Below, piece after piece: positions 17,855 through 25,005 of a stretch of 42,786 nucleotides of DNA. The translations under genes were made by a program, and so were the position numbers. The DNA is from an uncultured bacterium (GTDB taxonomy: Bacteria; Cyanobacteriota; Vampirovibrionia; Gastranaerophilales; Gastranaerophilaceae): NCBI GenBank assembly GCA_949286885.1, contig CASEEG010000004.1, forward strand, positions 1 to 42,786, read 5' to 3'. The notes under the pieces are model-generated. The model worked only from the letters and a program-made list of their open reading frames with translations, was not told the DNA's origin and ran no database searches. Every line of letters starts with the position of its first letter. Within the stretch, counting starts at the first letter, position 1.

Positions 17855-18432
17855 TCTCTGGTATTACTCTCTTGTTTTAATATTTCTTCTTCTAGTTCCG
17901 GTTCATCCACGATTTTATCTTGCTCTATGGACGGCAAGTTGTTTTGTTTTAGCACTTCTATTGTGTCAAATATATTTCTGGAATGGTCGATAAACAAAAT
18001 ACCTTCAAGATGGTCGTATTCGTGTTGTATGGCTCTGGATAAAAGTTCTCCGTCTTTTGCTTCTATTACAAAGGTTCTGCCTTTTAAGTCAAGCGCTTTT
18101 ACCATTATGTTTTTATAGCGTCTGACATCAACATATGCCTTCGGAAAGCTCAGACAACCTTCGTTGCTTTTTATTGCCCCGCTTTTTTTGATTATTTTTG
18201 GGTTAATAAATACTATTGGATTTAGCGGTTCATCTTCCATTGACACATCTATTACAAAAATTCTCAAGTTTTCTCCGACTTGAGGTGCAGCCAGACCTAC
18301 GCCATTATTTGCGTACATTGTGTCTACCATATTTTCTGCAAGTGTTCTGATTTTTTTGGAGATTTTTGACACATCTTTACACTTTTGTCTAAGTTTCTCA
18401 TCTCCGTATTTTAAAATTTTTAATATAGCCAT
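17851..18432 (-). CDS. def: Peptide deformylase
   Basis: 193 residues. It removes the N-formyl group from new proteins. All three motifs are visible: GVGLAAPQVG, EGCLSFP (the metal-binding Cys) and QHEYDHLEGILF (HExxH). An acidic C-terminal tail of about 25 residues is extra. The ATG lacks a ribosome-binding site and sits six bases after an extended -10, so the def-fmt-aroH-M16-M16 transcript is predicted to be leaderless. Confidence 0.97.
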   Translation of the reverse strand: MAILKILKYGDEKLRQKCKDVSKISKKIRTLAENMVDTMYANNGVGLAAPQVGENLRIFVIDVSMEDEPLNPIVFINPKIIKKSGAIKSNEGCLSFPKAYVDVRRYKNIMVKALDLKGRTFVIEAKDGELLSRAIQHEYDHLEGILFIDHSRNIFDTIEVLKQNNLPSIEQDKIVDEPELEEEILKQESNTRE

Positions 18433-18438
18433 AGTTAT

Positions 18439-18447
18439 ATATTACCA
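18439..18447 (-). promoter_or_regulatory. Extended -10 element, predicted leaderless start for def
   Basis: On the minus strand TG-G-TAATAT is followed by six bases (ATAACT) and the def ATG. No Shine-Dalgarno sequence. Confidence 0.5.
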
Positions 18448-18475
18448 CAATCTTTATATTTTTAAAAAAATGTTA

Positions 18476-18481
18476 TATAAT
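18476..18481 (+). promoter_or_regulatory. Possible -10 box for the exported repeat protein
   Basis: TATAAT on the plus strand about 60 bases before the ATG at 18540, divergent from the def promoter. No convincing -35 at 17 bases. Confidence 0.35.
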
Positions 18482-18539
18482 GATATGTAGCAATTATTAT
18501 TTTTTTTATGTTTTGTAAGTGCAAACAGGAGAATAGCAT

Positions 18540-18899
18540 ATGAAAAGATTTTTATCATTGGTTTTGTTGGCAGTTTTTATACTAAGTGCACCTGCTTTGG
18601 CGCGAACCAAATACGATAAATATGGACACAAAATTGATACAAAGAAAAAAAATAACATACAGGCAGCAGCAAAAACTGATTCTGAAGAAAAAGTTAAAGA
18701 AAAGTATATTGAAGATGCACGTGGCAGAAATATGGGAAAAGCTGTTCGTGAAGGTGATACCAATAATTTTACAATGTATGACCAGCGCGGAAGGAAAACT
18801 GGCACATATGTTGAAGATGAAGACGGTAACGGGAAATATTACGACGTACGCGGCAGGGAGGTTGTGCGTACAAACAGGCAAACTCAGGATATTGAGTAA
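18540..18899 (+). CDS. Small exported protein with YDxRGR repeats
   Basis: 119 residues. A cleavable signal peptide is clear (residues 1-21, KRFLSLVLLAVFILSAPALA, with an Ala-Leu-Ala cleavage site). The mature part is hydrophilic and holds four copies of a short unit: YDKYGHK, EDARGRNMG, YDQRGRKTG and YDVRGRE. AGGAG lies eight bases before the ATG. The protein should be periplasmic or surface located. I do not recognise a family. It stops seven bases before the convergent HD-domain gene. Confidence 0.65.
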   Translation: MKRFLSLVLLAVFILSAPALARTKYDKYGHKIDTKKKNNIQAAAKTDSEEKVKEKYIEDARGRNMGKAVREGDTNNFTMYDQRGRKTGTYVEDEDGNGKYYDVRGREVVRTNRQTQDIE

Positions 18900-18906
18900 G
18901 TTTTAT

Positions 18907-19695
18907 TTAACTTGCCAGTGCTGCTACATATCTTTTTTTAAAATCTCCGTTTTGTGCCCTTTCGTTTAGGATTGAAAATGTTGTTGCATCGGAGAAAGAT
19001 TTTTTGTACGGTCTTTCTTGTTTGAGTGCACTCCATATGTCCGCTATTTGTAGAATTTGCACAAGTCTAGGATTTTCTTGACCATAGTTGTGGTGAGCTT
19101 TGACTAACTTTAATGTTGGGCCCCTCATCCCTCCGCTTCTTAAAATTTCATACCCTAAGTCGGAGTGCATGCTCACTATTTCTTTTTCTGAAGCGTTTAA
19201 TTTCCCCCTTTTATTTATAATATTGTCCGGAATGTAGACTTTGCCCAAGTCATGCAGCAGTGCCGCTACTCTTATGTTTTCGTAGTCGCTTTTTGTGAAA
19301 TCTTCTCCGCAGTCTTTCATTATCTTGAGTGCCGCATTTTTTGTTGGAATGTAATGTTGAATAATTTCTCCGGATATGTTTTGGGGAAAAATTTTAGAAC
19401 CGCTTATTTCATTTGCGGATTCCGATACTTTTGAATTTTTAAGCATTACTTCTTTTAGAAAACCTTGGTTTGAATACTTGCCAATTAACATTGATGGCGC
19501 ATATTTTGCCAGGTGCTCATCTGCCAAATAATATATAGGGTTTTGATGCGCAGGGTTTAATTTCGGATTTGAGTCACAAAATTTATCGATGCCTGTATTG
19601 CTTGCCTTTATTGGTTGTAAACTCTTATTGTGCACGCAAATCGGATGAAAATTTTGCGTACCAAAAATTCTATCTGTTTTCACTTCTTTTACCAC
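18907..19695 (-). CDS. HD-domain protein, variant HD-GYP phosphodiesterase-like
   Basis: 262 residues from a GTG start (start uncertain; no clear ribosome-binding site). The HD core is AALLHDLGKVYIPDNI, followed by KRGKLNASEKEIVSMHSDLGYEIL, as in HD-GYP cyclic-di-GMP phosphodiesterases. The signature HHExxDGxGYP is missing; the site reads KAHHNYGQENPRL. The ADIWSALKQERPYKKSFS segment matches the end of HD-GYP domains. It therefore probably keeps a metal centre but may not hydrolyse cyclic-di-GMP. A PilZ protein encoded at 13337 would be a possible pathway partner. Confidence 0.75.
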   Translation of the reverse strand: MVKEVKTDRIFGTQNFHPICVHNKSLQPIKASNTGIDKFCDSNPKLNPAHQNPIYYLADEHLAKYAPSMLIGKYSNQGFLKEVMLKNSKVSESANEISGSKIFPQNISGEIIQHYIPTKNAALKIMKDCGEDFTKSDYENIRVAALLHDLGKVYIPDNIINKRGKLNASEKEIVSMHSDLGYEILRSGGMRGPTLKLVKAHHNYGQENPRLVQILQIADIWSALKQERPYKKSFSDATTFSILNERAQNGDFKKRYVAALAS

Positions 19696-19886
19696 ACACT
19701 ACCTATGAATTAATAAAAAAAATTTTTTTTGCAAAATTGCAGAATTGTTAAAATTTGTTAACATTATTTTTTCCCCAGCTTTCTTGAGTTTTGCCTTTTT
19801 CTGTACTTTTTAAATATTGTGTATATCAATTTTATTTTTTAAATATTTTTTATAAATACATAAAGTATAAATGAGAGAGGAAAGAT

Positions 19887-21818
19887 ATGACTTCAAGTGC
19901 TATTTATAGCAATAGTTTTTCTGCGTACACTAATTCGCAAAATATTGAGAAAGTTCTTCAGGCAAGCATTGACAATATTAATGCAAATGAACTTTTGTTC
20001 CCTAATGTTGATTACTCAAGTACTTACGATACAATTTTGGGTGACTATGCTTCTAATACTGAAGGATCTGATGCCGATGGACACGACAGTACTTCGGATA
20101 ATACAACAGAAAGTGGCGGAAGCGGAGATACTGCTCTGGATGGCGGCACCAAGGCTACCGAAGAACAAGTTGCTCAATTGCAAGCCGCCTATCAACAAAT
20201 ACAAGATGAACAAGGATGGGTTGGAAAAGCCTGGAATGGTATAAAAAATTTCTTTGGGCACAGTAATGGTTCAAATGCCGTAGAGGAAACCTTGGCAAAG
20301 GTTGAGTCAGGAGAGATCTCCTACGAAGCTGCGGTTGAAAAATTAAATACTTATTCTCAAAAACAGGAATCATTTGTTGATTCATTTGCCAATGTGGTAT
20401 CTGGCTTAGTCGTTGCTGCTAGCGTTATCGCAGCTCCATTTTCTTTCGGTGCAAGCCTTGCGCTTGGCGCAGGAGTCGGTGCAGCAGTTAATATTGCTAT
20501 TAAAGCTAGCGATAAGGCATCAAACAATATTAAAGGCGATTATGAATTTAAAGATGGCTTAAAAGACGGTATTACAGGTGCTGTTGGCGGTCTGGTTACT
20601 GCTGCTACCGCCGGTATTGGTACCGCGGGCGTAGTCGTTGCTAAAGAAACCGGAAAGGTTGTTTTAAAAGAAACTATAAAACAGGGCGTAATTGCCGGTG
20701 CAAAGGCAGGTGCAATTGATGGTGCAGTTATGAGTGCTACAAACTATACTACAGATGCCATATTTGACGGTGAAGAATTTACATTTGATGGTCTTGTTTC
20801 TACTACTGCAACCGGTGCTATCGGTGGTGCAATTACCGGTGGTGTTGTGGGCGGTGTTTCATCCGGCTTAAATGCCTACAGTTATAACAAAGCTTTTAAG
20901 GCGGGCGATCTGGATACTATCCAAAATAGTAATGTAGTTGAAAGCAAGGTTGATCAAGATCTTTTATCTTCAGCAAAAAAAGCTAAATCTGGCTCTACTT
21001 TTGAGCAAAGCAGTTTGGATGAACTTGTAGGTACTAAAAAATCACTTCAAGATATTCTTGATGATCCTAATTTAACATATAGTCAAAAACAACTGTACAA
21101 AAGTGAGTTGAAGCAGTGTGAAAGCGCAATTAGGAATCTTCAAAAACAAGGTATTATAGACAAGGACTTTAACCTTACTTCAAGCAATGCCGGTACGGAT
21201 GTTGCCCAAGAAGTAGTTGAAGACACTGCCGAAAATACAACAAAGTATCTCGCTAGATTGGAAAGTCAAAATCCTGTTGTGCCAGAAGATGTATTAACAA
21301 GGTTAAAAAGTATTTCGGTAGATGACCTTAGTCCTGAAGAAGTTGTTAGCACAAGAGATGAATTGTTTGATTTAATCGCAAACAACCCGTTTACAGATCT
21401 TGAAAGAAGCCCTTATTTGCAAAAATACAAGCAGTGCGCAAGATTGATTAAACAATATCAAAATGAAGGTATTTTGGATAAAAACGGTAATCTGATAGCA
21501 CAGGCAGCAGAAGAAGTAGTTGAAGACGCTACCAAAAAGGCAGTTGAAGAAGGTACAGAAGAAGCAACTGCAAAGACATTTGGTCAAATGTTCAAAGGTG
21601 CTCAGACAAGAGTTAAAAATATGTTTAAAAAAGCCTTTGGAAATGTCGAAAATCTTACTCCAAAACAAGCAAAAGAAGCTCTTGCAGGTAAATTTAACGC
21701 TAGTCGTAAAGAAATTGTGAATGCATACAATCAAATGAAAGCAACGGACGATTACAAGACTAATCTGTTATTTAGAAATTTCGTTAATGATTTGTACCAA
21801 AGTGCTATTTCCGAATAA
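19887..21818 (+). CDS. Large modular protein with glycine-zipper region and duplicated module (unknown function)
   Basis: 643 residues; start set by GAGAGG upstream. No signal peptide. Residues 11-16 (FSAYTN) and 42-56 (DYSSTYDTILGDYAS) recur in the next gene. Residues 57-90 are Gly/Ser/Asp-rich. An amphipathic part (94-165, containing DEQGWVGKAWNGIKNFFG) precedes hydrophobic, Gly/Ala-zipper segments (about 168-208, 226-252, 264-285, 301-328) able to insert into membranes. A module at 371-454 is repeated at 480-556. The C-terminus (565-643) is helical and basic. The mix of zipper helices and repeats suggests an exported toxin-like or surface protein, but no known toxin or effector domain is recognised. 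The 190-base gap upstream holds an imperfect inverted repeat (GTTAA at 19747, TTAAC at 19758) and no gene. Confidence 0.7.
   Translation: MTSSAIYSNSFSAYTNSQNIEKVLQASIDNINANELLFPNVDYSSTYDTILGDYASNTEGSDADGHDSTSDNTTESGGSGDTALDGGTKATEEQVAQLQAAYQQIQDEQGWVGKAWNGIKNFFGHSNGSNAVEETLAKVESGEISYEAAVEKLNTYSQKQESFVDSFANVVSGLVVAASVIAAPFSFGASLALGAGVGAAVNIAIKASDKASNNIKGDYEFKDGLKDGITGAVGGLVTAATAGIGTAGVVVAKETGKVVLKETIKQGVIAGAKAGAIDGAVMSATNYTTDAIFDGEEFTFDGLVSTTATGAIGGAITGGVVGGVSSGLNAYSYNKAFKAGDLDTIQNSNVVESKVDQDLLSSAKKAKSGSTFEQSSLDELVGTKKSLQDILDDPNLTYSQKQLYKSELKQCESAIRNLQKQGIIDKDFNLTSSNAGTDVAQEVVEDTAENTTKYLARLESQNPVVPEDVLTRLKSISVDDLSPEEVVSTRDELFDLIANNPFTDLERSPYLQKYKQCARLIKQYQNEGILDKNGNLIAQAAEEVVEDATKKAVEEGTEEATAKTFGQMFKGAQTRVKNMFKKAFGNVENLTPKQAKEALAGKFNASRKEIVNAYNQMKATDDYKTNLLFRNFVNDLYQSAISE
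20997..21248 (+). repeat. Internal protein module, copy A
   Basis: Encodes residues 371-454, with EL near the start, a conserved Cys-x3-I and GIIDKDFNL, then EVVEDTAENTTK. It matches copy B downstream. Confidence 0.6.
21324..21554 (+). repeat. Internal protein module, copy B
   Basis: Encodes residues 480-556, with EL, Cys-x3-I, GILDKNGNL and EVVEDATKKAV in the same order as copy A. The DNA is divergent, so this is an old duplication. Confidence 0.6.
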
Positions 21819-21835
21819 TCCAAAATGTACATGAT

Positions 21836-21866
21836 AAAAATAACACCCGAACAGGGTGTTATTTTT
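21836..21866 (+). terminator. Rho-independent terminator
   Basis: A 13-base-pair stem (AAAAATAACACCC with GGGTGTTATTTTT) around a GAACA loop, followed by T-rich sequence. It ends transcription of the 643-residue protein gene and separates it from its neighbour. Confidence 0.9.
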
Positions 21867-21996
21867 ATATATTAACTTTTGTAAACCCAAAAATCGACAA
21901 TATACAGCATTTTGCAGAAAAGAAACATATTTTAAGTCAATTTTTTAAAATAATATTTTTTTATTAATTTATAAGAGGAGATATAAAGGAGAGATT

Positions 21997-22872
21997 ATGA
22001 CTGACAGTTATTCTTATTTGGCTTTTAGCCCTTATCTTAACGGTACAAATGATGCCAAGTATCAAAATTACGAAGGCAGTACCTCTGATGATTGCGGTTA
22101 TGTTGACGATTCCAGTGTTTTTGGTGCTTATGAAAGTTCTGTATCCGGATGGAGTATGGACTATTCCAAGGGTTACGATTGTGTACTCGGAGATTATTAT
22201 GCCAGCATGCAGGAATACGAGGAAAATCAAGCTGCGCAAGAGTCTACCCAGCCTCAACAAAGCGGCACAACAGACCCAACAGGACAAAGCGGCACAACAG
22301 ACCCAACAGGTCAAAGCGGCACAACAGACCCAACAGGACAAAGCGGCACAACAGACCCAACAGGACAAAGCGGCACAACAGACCCAACAGGACAAAGCGG
22401 CACAACAGACCCAACAAGTAATTTAAGTGGTGAATATTCGCAAGAAAAGCTCGCGCAAGTCCAAGAGATTCTGGAGAGCAAAACCAAACAGTATGAGTTT
22501 GATTTACTTGCAGAAAACTTGTTGGGAGTAGTGGATACTTCTAATCAAAACGGTTGGCATGCAGTAGGAGATGTATTATTACAAACTCTTACGTTCGGAT
22601 TATACACTCCGATAAAAACTGCAGTTTCTTGGCATGATTCAGAAAACATGAAGGATCAGATTATGAACATGTCAAATGAAGAATTGGCTGCATTCCAGGT
22701 ATATTTTCAACAAAAAACAGGCCAAGATCTAAGTGAAACACTTATGTCTGCAAGCAAGTTCTTATATGGTAAGTCGTTAACATTAATGGATGAGTCCAGC
22801 ATTATACAATTATTGGGTAAAATTGATGAATCAAACGAATATTTAAAAAGTGATGACGAGTCGGATGATTAA
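21997..22872 (+). CDS. Repeat-containing protein sharing N-terminal signature with the upstream gene (unknown function)
   Basis: 291 residues with AAGGAGAG upstream of the ATG. No signal peptide or membrane helix. Residues 10-15 (FSPYLN) and 55-70 (DYSKGYDCVLGDYYAS) match the N-terminal region of the 643-residue neighbour. Residues 88-141 are six copies of QSGTTDPTG (the last ends in S), a flexible Thr/Pro linker of the kind found in surface proteins. The rest (about 142-291) is mostly helical, with NGWHAVGDVLL and a short hydrophobic part (TLTFGLYTPIKTAV), ending in an acidic tail. Each gene of the pair has its own terminator, so they are separate transcripts. No known family recognised. Confidence 0.7.
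   Translation: MTDSYSYLAFSPYLNGTNDAKYQNYEGSTSDDCGYVDDSSVFGAYESSVSGWSMDYSKGYDCVLGDYYASMQEYEENQAAQESTQPQQSGTTDPTGQSGTTDPTGQSGTTDPTGQSGTTDPTGQSGTTDPTGQSGTTDPTSNLSGEYSQEKLAQVQEILESKTKQYEFDLLAENLLGVVDTSNQNGWHAVGDVLLQTLTFGLYTPIKTAVSWHDSENMKDQIMNMSNEELAAFQVYFQQKTGQDLSETLMSASKFLYGKSLTLMDESSIIQLLGKIDESNEYLKSDDESDD
22258..22419 (+). repeat. 27-base tandem repeat, six units
   Basis: Unit boundaries are 22258, 22285, 22312, 22339, 22366 and 22393. Units 1 to 5 differ only by GGA to GGT in unit 2; unit 6 ends in AGT. Near-identity at the DNA level, including third codon positions, points to recent slippage expansion. The unit length is a multiple of three, so copy-number change keeps frame. Confidence 0.95.
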
Positions 22873-22895
22873 TTAGCATAATACAATAAAATAGT

Positions 22896-22924
22896 AAAAG
22901 CACCTTATCAAAAGGTGCTTTTTT
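22896..22924 (+). terminator. Rho-independent terminator
   Basis: Stem AAAAGCACCTT with AAGGTGCTTTT around a short loop, followed by T-run. It lies 24 bases after the 291-residue protein gene. Confidence 0.9.
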
Positions 22925-22941
22925 AAAATTGTTTAACTTTG

Positions 22942-22950
22942 TGCTATTAT
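22942..22950 (+). promoter_or_regulatory. Extended -10 promoter of the DUF151 gene
   Basis: TG-C-TATTAT; start predicted near 22957, giving an 18-base leader containing AAGGAG before the ATG at 22975. Confidence 0.5.
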
Positions 22951-22974
22951 TCTTTGTATTAAGGAGTTAATATT

Positions 22975-23487
22975 ATGATTGAAATGAGAGTTATGGGTAT
23001 TGCACTTGATACAAGAAGCGGTTCACCCATTGTTGTGTTAAATGATCTGGAGAATAGGAAAGCACTGCCAATTTGGATAGGCTCAGCAGAGGCAAGTTCT
23101 ATTATTAGAAAGATAGAGAATATCCCATCTGGGCGTCCTATGACACATGATTTGTTTTTGAGTTTCTGTAATTCTGCAGAATATGAAATCACCAAAATAG
23201 AAATTAACGATGTAAATGAACAAACATATTTTTCTACAATTTTTCTTTACAATAGTGAATTACAAAAACAATTGACTATTGATGCAAGACCTTCTGATGC
23301 AATTGCGATAGCTATTCGTGCAGATGTTCCGATTTATGTTACGGAAAATGTTCTTGCAAGTGGTGTTGTTTCTACTGACACCCAAAAGGATGAGGAAGAA
23401 GCCGCCGAGTTTAAGAATTTCATAAAAGATATCAAGCCTTCTGATTTTGAAAAAATGATGAAAAAAAATTTCGAGTCAGATCAATAG
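22975..23487 (+). CDS. Bifunctional nuclease (DUF151) family protein
   Basis: 170 residues. The BFN/DUF151 domain spans about 1-130: MRVMGIALDTRSGSPIVVL, LPIWIGSAEASSI, RPMTHDLF and DARPSDAIAIAIRADVPIYV. Homologues occur in cyanobacteria, actinobacteria, Thermotoga and plants. The charged C-terminal 35 residues are typical. Its cellular role is not settled. AAGGAG fixes the start. About 200 bases follow with no gene except an AT-rich palindrome near 23617-23632. Confidence 0.92.
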   Translation: MIEMRVMGIALDTRSGSPIVVLNDLENRKALPIWIGSAEASSIIRKIENIPSGRPMTHDLFLSFCNSAEYEITKIEINDVNEQTYFSTIFLYNSELQKQLTIDARPSDAIAIAIRADVPIYVTENVLASGVVSTDTQKDEEEAAEFKNFIKDIKPSDFEKMMKKNFESDQ

Positions 23488-23693
23488 TCGTTTTGGATAT
23501 TGTATTTTAGTTCATTGATTTTGAATAATATAAATGCAATTGTATATTGTAGTGTGGCTTGATGTTTTCTAAACGAAAATTTCTCGCGCATATAGTGTTT
23601 TTGGATTGATTTTAGTCCGATAAAATTTTCGGTTGCAAATTCTTGATATTTCATAGTATTATGTTAATGATAAAAACTGTTAAGGCAAGGAAT

Positions 23694-23900
23694 ATGAGTA
23701 AAATAACAAAAGAAATGGGAATTATAGAAATAGTTCAGCAACATCCTGAGAGTCTAGAAGTATTTGCTAAATACGGTCTGGGTTGTATCGGATGTGCAGC
23801 TGCTCGTTTTGAAAATTTAGAAGCTGGTGCAAAGGTGCATGGTGTTGACCCTGAGCAAATGGTTGCTGAAATCAATGAGCTAATTGAAAAAAATAGCTAG
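23694..23900 (+). CDS. DUF1858 small protein (hybrid-cluster-associated type)
   Basis: 68 residues from ATG 23694, preceded by AAGG; in-frame upstream starts (23643 TTG, 23667 ATG) lack a ribosome-binding site. The DUF1858 motif is complete: an N-terminal helix (MGIIEIVQQHPESLEVFAKY), GLGCIGCAAA with a C-x2-C pair, and a C-terminal helix (VDPEQMVAEINELI). Such proteins occur in anaerobes and are thought to bind metal or act in redox/nitrosative response. A TATTAT box at 23657 may be the -10. Confidence 0.9.
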   Translation: MSKITKEMGIIEIVQQHPESLEVFAKYGLGCIGCAAARFENLEAGAKVHGVDPEQMVAEINELIEKNS

Positions 23901-23951
23901 ACATCTTATATTTTTTATATTAGAATCATGGAGCTGATTACTGTAAGTTTT

Positions 23952-24041
23952 GCCCTGGTGGTGGAATCGGTAGACACGTTGGACTTAAAATCCAATGGGG
24001 CTAATAACCTCGTGCCAGTTCAAGTCTGGCCCAGGGCACCA
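23952..24041 (+). tRNA. tRNA-Leu (anticodon UAA), CCA encoded
   Basis: Acceptor stem GCCCTGG pairs with CCAGGGC, discriminator A, then CCA. The anticodon arm TTGGA-CTTAAAA-TCCAA gives anticodon TAA. The long variable arm (about 24000-24014) marks it as class II. The T-arm is GTTCAAGTC. No intron interrupts it, unlike the group I intron present at this tRNA in many photosynthetic cyanobacteria. Confidence 0.97.
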
Positions 24042-24067
24042 AAAAACCCGCCTATTGCGGGTTTTTT
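24041..24067 (+). terminator. Bidirectional Rho-independent terminator
   Basis: Stem AAAAAACCCGC with GCGGGTTTTTT around CTATT. It ends the tRNA transcript, and its A-run on the left also serves the convergent sigma-factor gene. Confidence 0.9.
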
Positions 24068-24074
24068 ATTTAGC

Positions 24075-24695
24075 TTAAATAACCTCGTTTTTAATTAGCT
24101 CATCTTTGATTTTATCTAAACCGGATTTTATTATTCTTGAAATTCTTGATGGCGAAATCGAAAATTCATCAGATAGTTCGTGCAATTTTTTTTCTTGAAA
24201 AAATTTACTTTCAATCAATTCTTTTTCTCGTCTTGGCAAAGTTTCTATTGCTTTTTTGATTGCAAAGGAAATTTGCTCAAATTCACAAGATTCTTCTGGA
24301 TTTCTTCTTAAATCTTTTATTTCAAAGGGTTTGTCGCTATCAAACATTTCATCTGTTGACAAAATTGTTTTATAGATAGCTTCTCTTATTTCATTTGCCT
24401 GACATTCTTGATCTTTTGAGTTTTGTTTTACGCCATGCCAGCGGTAACGACGCCTCAGCTCGTTTCTTATAGCCCATTTTATCGCTGTTGACAGGTAAGA
24501 TTCATTATATAAATCTTTATTTTTATCAGAGCAAAGAATATCAACGGTTTGTATTCCAATGTTTACAAGTTCGTCAAACTCAATAAGATGTTGCGAGGAT
24601 ATACTCCTATACTCAACCTTAGCTATTTTATTTATAAGGTCAAGATAGCTTCTCAATTTGGCATTTTTTTCAATTTTTTGTTTTATGTTTTCCAT
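24075..24695 (-). CDS. RNA polymerase sigma-70 family factor
   Basis: 206 residues. The C-terminal part is a clear sigma region 4 (about 138-200, IETLPRREKELIESKFF and LHELSDEFSISPSRISRIIK). The first half matches region 2 weakly (EFDELVNIGIQTVDIL, then AIKWAIRNELRRRYR). It is shorter than a primary sigma factor and closest in type to the sigma-28/FliA-like or general stress class; I cannot assign it further. A nine-base leader is predicted. Confidence 0.85.
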   Translation of the reverse strand: MENIKQKIEKNAKLRSYLDLINKIAKVEYRSISSQHLIEFDELVNIGIQTVDILCSDKNKDLYNESYLSTAIKWAIRNELRRRYRWHGVKQNSKDQECQANEIREAIYKTILSTDEMFDSDKPFEIKDLRRNPEESCEFEQISFAIKKAIETLPRREKELIESKFFQEKKLHELSDEFSISPSRISRIIKSGLDKIKDELIKNEVI

Positions 24696-24711
24696 CTTGT
24701 ATACCAGAGTA

Positions 24712-24717
24712 ATTATA
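24712..24717 (-). promoter_or_regulatory. -10 box of the sigma-factor gene
   Basis: TATAAT on the minus strand 16 bases before the ATG, predicting a leader of about nine bases and no ribosome-binding site. Confidence 0.4.
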
Positions 24718-24825
24718 ATACCAAAAAAACTTATTTTGTCATTATTTTTTTATTTTTTTTATTATTTTTCCGTATATACTTGTATATACTGAAAAAAGAT
24801 ATTTTAACATTTGTTACATTTTTTA

Positions 24826-24854
24826 TTGACTATATTTTTTTTTTATTATAAATT
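24826..24854 (+). promoter_or_regulatory. Promoter of rplJ-rplL
   Basis: TTGACT (24826-24831) with TATAAA at 24847 (15 bases) or TAAATT at 24849 (17 bases). It lies in the 310-base gap between the sigma gene and rplJ; the rest of the gap is very AT-rich apart from the leader. Confidence 0.5.
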
Positions 24855-24857
24855 ATT

Positions 24858-24906
24858 CTGGTACCCAAGACAGTCGGTGCAAATGCTTAATATCCGGCCC
24901 AGGTAA
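24858..24906 (+). promoter_or_regulatory. Ribosomal protein L10 leader
   Basis: A GC-richer block with the conserved pieces AGACAGTCGGTGC, GCTTAA and TATCCGGCCCAGGTAA; CTGGTACC at the left can pair with the CCAGGTA side. This matches the L10 leader that L10(L12)n binds to repress its own operon. An imperfect hairpin follows (AACAAAGA with TCTTTTGTT, 24905-24932). Confidence 0.75.
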
Positions 24907-25005
24907 CAAAGAGTTTAATATTTCTTTTGTTATTGTTTTGCGTACAAATGTATTCGCAAAACTTTTTAGTTTATAGCGAATTCCCTTTAGAAAGGAGCGC
25001 GATAA

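Noticed and set aside
19747-19762. GTTAA...TTAAC inverted repeat as an operator
   Set aside because: A short, low-complexity match in very AT-rich DNA; noted under the neighbouring gene only.
22258-22419. Possible CRISPR array
   Set aside because: Units are contiguous with no spacers and code for part of a protein.
21964-22426. Long ORFs in the other frames across the 27-base repeat
   Set aside because: A repeat of length divisible by three leaves all frames open; the alternative products are simple repeats (CCAALSCWV, RHNRPNRTK).
23617-23632. AT-rich palindrome CCGATAAAATTTTCGG as an operator
   Set aside because: A single copy with no clear promoter overlap; not strong enough to list as a feature.
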